Of a stretch of 22,597 nucleotides of DNA, positions 20,626-22,597 are shown piece by piece. Within the stretch, counting starts at the first letter, position 1. Each line of letters opens with the position of its first letter. The stretch is from Balneolia bacterium (GTDB taxonomy: Bacteria > Bacteroidota > Rhodothermia > Balneolales > Cyclonatronaceae). Under the pieces are notes generated by a model. The model did no database searches. It had not been told where the DNA came from and saw nothing but the letters and a program-made list of their open reading frames with translations. The stretch covers positions 1 to 22,597 of the forward strand of contig PXDL01000337.1 of the NCBI GenBank assembly GCA_003566395.1, written 5' to 3'. The position numbers and the translations under genes are program-made.

Positions 20626-21453
20626 ATGAACTCTTTCAAAATTATTTTTTTAAATATAACCCTTTCGGGCCTGTTGCTTCTTTTCCTTGGTATTACTGTC
20701 CATGCGCAGCCTTCCCCCTCCGACCTTGCCGATCAGATAGAGGAAGCACATACGCGCTATCTGAGTAATATTGAGACCCTCACCATCACCTACGAAAGTG
20801 AGATGATCGGCTCGCAAACCGTACGCTACACCAAACAGATGGAAGACGGCCTCCCCGTGCTGAAACCCGATAACGGAGATGATGAAGACCCGTTTAGTAT
20901 TTCAGGCAACAATTCCAAAGAGATGCGTGCATTCGTAACCGGGGCAAGCTCCATCACTAACGACACCTACAACGGGAAGTCTGTTTACCGGATATTTGTG
21001 GATGATCCCCAGGTTTTTGAAGACATGCAGTTTGATCCCGAATTCGACGACGAGTTTGATGACGACAATTGGGAAACCTCAAAAGCAACCGCCTGGATAG
21101 GCCGCGATGATTTCCTTATCTACCGCATGGAATTCGATGTGAACGAATCAGGCAACACGATGAAGGTAATTATGAAGATGGACGACTACCAGACTTTCGA
21201 GGGTATGCCTGTTCCCATGCTTACCGAAATGGAAATTGAAGGCTTGGAAAACATGATGTCCGACGAAGAATACGAGGAAGCAAGGCAAGCGATGGAAGAG
21301 CTTGAGCGTGAACTCGAAAATTTACCTGAAGCCCAGCGTGAAATGATAAAGGAACAGATGGCTCCTCAAATTGAGCGTTTTGAACAGATGATGGCGGGTG
21401 AAGGAGCCGGCGCCATGAAGACGCGCGTAACCGATGTTCGCGTAAATGAATAA
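20626..21453 (+). CDS. Exported LolA-fold-like (outer-membrane lipoprotein-sorting type) protein
   Basis: A 275-residue protein with a signal peptide at 1-28 (LSGLLLLFLGITVHAQ, cleaved before PSP). The mature part has repeated beta strands with a LolA/LolB-like look: 'YLSNIETLTITYESEM', 'YNGKSVYRIFVDD', 'ATAWIGRDDFLIYRMEFDV' and 'MKVIMKMDDYQTFEGMPVPM'. The WIGRDDFLIYRMEF piece parallels the 'W.D..t..p.r...' strand of lipoprotein-sorting proteins. There is an acidic stretch at about 138-150 and a methionine/glutamate-rich helix at about 205-260. No lipobox is present. It may carry lipid-like ligands across the periplasm, but this is a fold-level inference. The gene is monocistronic with its own terminator. 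Confidence 0.5.
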   Translation: MNSFKIIFLNITLSGLLLLFLGITVHAQPSPSDLADQIEEAHTRYLSNIETLTITYESEMIGSQTVRYTKQMEDGLPVLKPDNGDDEDPFSISGNNSKEMRAFVTGASSITNDTYNGKSVYRIFVDDPQVFEDMQFDPEFDDEFDDDNWETSKATAWIGRDDFLIYRMEFDVNESGNTMKVIMKMDDYQTFEGMPVPMLTEMEIEGLENMMSDEEYEEARQAMEELERELENLPEAQREMIKEQMAPQIERFEQMMAGEGAGAMKTRVTDVRVNE

Positions 21454-21497
21454 GAATCTGATTGCGGTATCGGCCGCCTGATTTAGCTTATCAAACG

Positions 21498-21537
21498 AAA
21501 AAGCCTCCGGGAGTACCAAACTCACGGAGGCTTTTTT
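21498..21537. terminator. Bidirectional intrinsic terminator after the LolA-like gene
   Basis: AAAAAGCCTCCG (21498-21509) pairs with CGGAGGCTTTTT (21525-21536), extended by GAGT/ACTC inside after a single mismatch, and is followed by T on the plus strand and A on the other. It also lies 22 bases beyond the stop of the converging NHL-repeat gene, so it can serve both. Confidence 0.93.
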
Positions 21538-21558
21538 ATGAAATCGGTTTAGCAGAAT

Positions 21559-22597
21559 CTATTCAAAATCTGTATTCAGCCGGTAGCGTGCAATCCGGTT
21601 GTTGCCTTTATCGGCTACGTAAACTACCCTGCGGAAATAGGCTACCCCGCTTGGATCACGGAATTCCCGCGGCCCGCTTCCGGTACCTCCAAACGATACG
21701 TTGATGGCCCGTGTAGCCGTAGAACCCGGCGGAGGGTTGACTCCCTCGATGCCGTTAGACTGAAACAGGTGAAGGCTGTCGGTTACGGCGTCAACGACAA
21801 AAATCTGCGCGCGCTCATCACCGGAGAACGCTATTCCGGTAGGATTGCGGAATTTGTCCTGCTCATATAAGAATGAATCAGCTCGGGTGGTATCCTGGTT
21901 GAGCAGCGCCGGATTTGAGCGATATTCAAGGCCGTCCGGTGTTATTTCCGCATTTATCCAGAGTACACGAAACGCTATTTCGCGCTCGGGTGCCCCCTGT
22001 GCGATCAAAAAGCTTCGGTCGGAGGTAACGTTATCCCGTTGGGGCGGGGTGGCAAAACTCGCGATATCATTAACCGATACACTGCTCAGCAGTGAAGGTG
22101 CATTGGGGTTCAGGGTACGTATCTGAGAAGTATTCCTCATCAGGCTGGTTAGGTTGCCCTCGCTGTCGGTTTGTTTGGCCATCACGAGTATCGTATTATC
22201 CTGAGCCACGGCTTCACCGGTCCGGTTTCTCGGGCCGCGACGGGTAATATAAACATCGTTATTCGCCAACGTAGCAATACCCGTTAGTTCAACCAGCTCG
22301 TCGTTATCGGGACTGTCCCGATTCAGGCGTGCACGTTGCGATGAAGTCGTGGCGCGGCTGGCATCCATCCAGGGATGAACCATAACCTGAACCAGCTCAA
22401 GCGGACCAGCACCGTTTGCATTACGGATTTTATAGACGGCCGGAAGATTCCAGGTGATATCGGGACTGACGGCCGTAACTACCGTATCGTAGCGCGCAGC
22501 CACATAAACGTTCAGCAGACGATCCTGAGATACCGAAACGGCTCCGCTTAGATCTACATTACTGTTTACGATGTCAAAATCGGCACTTGAGGAAATC
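21559..22597 (-). CDS. NHL-repeat/beta-propeller surface protein, C-terminal part (5' end outside window)
   Basis: The frame is open from the TAG at 21559 to the end of the window, so about 345 C-terminal residues are present and the start is missing; an internal GTG at 22503 is not the start. The last about 120 residues hold two NHL-type blades: FRNPTGIAFSGDERAQIFVV then DAVTDSLHLFQ, and FREFRDPSGVAYFRRVVYVADKGNNRIARYRL-like residues close to the end (split here). The upstream part has propeller-like strands such as LTGIATLANNDVYITRRGP. Such proteins are usually exported and bind partners through the propeller. The signal or lipobox cannot be seen. Function unknown. Confidence 0.7.
   Translation of the reverse strand, partial: ISSSADFDIVNSNVDLSGAVSVSQDRLLNVYVAARYDTVVTAVSPDITWNLPAVYKIRNANGAGPLELVQVMVHPWMDASRATTSSQRARLNRDSPDNDELVELTGIATLANNDVYITRRGPRNRTGEAVAQDNTILVMAKQTDSEGNLTSLMRNTSQIRTLNPNAPSLLSSVSVNDIASFATPPQRDNVTSDRSFLIAQGAPEREIAFRVLWINAEITPDGLEYRSNPALLNQDTTRADSFLYEQDKFRNPTGIAFSGDERAQIFVVDAVTDSLHLFQSNGIEGVNPPPGSTATRAINVSFGGTGSGPREFRDPSGVAYFRRVVYVADKGNNRIARYRLNTDFE

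Noticed and set aside
1..22597. CRISPR array, tRNA/rRNA genes, insertion sequence, phage or defence genes
   Set aside because: No regularly spaced direct repeats with unique spacers, no cloverleaf-like or rRNA-like segment, and no transposase, integrase or known defence protein was seen. The only dispersed repeat lacks any coding capacity.

Overview
The window looks like chromosomal DNA from a Gram-negative bacterium of the Bacteroidota/Rhodothermota/Balneolota (FCB) side of the tree. Pointers are a TTG-N20-TAnnTTTG-type promoter (about 4215-4245), an S46 dipeptidyl-peptidase, several outer-membrane beta-barrels that end in an aromatic residue, mostly weak Shine-Dalgarno sites, and moderate GC. 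No rRNA or tRNA gene is visible that would settle the phylum. Most genes are housekeeping or envelope genes. No transposase, phage gene or CRISPR array was seen.

Left part (1-4117): the 5' end of a DASH-type cryptochrome/photolyase gene leaves the window at base 1. A translationally coupled pair follows, pgeF and a histone-deacetylase-family hydrolase sharing an ATGA overlap. Then come a 27-codon small ORF with an unusually good Shine-Dalgarno site, aroE, and a SRPBCC-fold gene with its own promoter and terminator. Middle left (4291-8218): a DUF1302-like outer-membrane barrel converges on an RND/MMPL-family inner-membrane exporter, a likely export pair.

Centre (8314-14618): this is the most interesting block. 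On the minus strand a histidine kinase and a NarL/FixJ response regulator are followed by a porin-like barrel, two YceI-family periplasmic proteins and a shortened Acg-like (nitroreductase-fold) protein. The kinase PAS domain keeps the FixL heme-binding positions (His346, Arg352, Arg366 at FixL spacing). The porin promoter carries three TTGTAAGG-like boxes at exact 23-bp spacing, the last being half of a near-perfect 21-bp palindrome. My inference is an oxygen or redox-gas sensing two-component system that controls the envelope/Acg operon beside it, loosely like DosS/DosR and Acg of mycobacteria. Hairpins lie between the cistrons.

Right part (15179-22597): a DUF389 membrane protein, an OmpA-family lipoprotein, a DoxX-family membrane protein, an S46 peptidase of DPP7 type, a LolA-like periplasmic protein, and the C-terminal part of an NHL-repeat protein that runs off the window. 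Strong intrinsic terminators separate several of these.

Scattered through the intergenic spaces is a repeat of about 135-145 bp, at 410-551 (minus), 20154-20286 (plus) and, at least its first half, 16317-16376 (plus). Its two full copies end in complementary arms that differ by a compensatory base-pair change, so a folded DNA or RNA element is likely.
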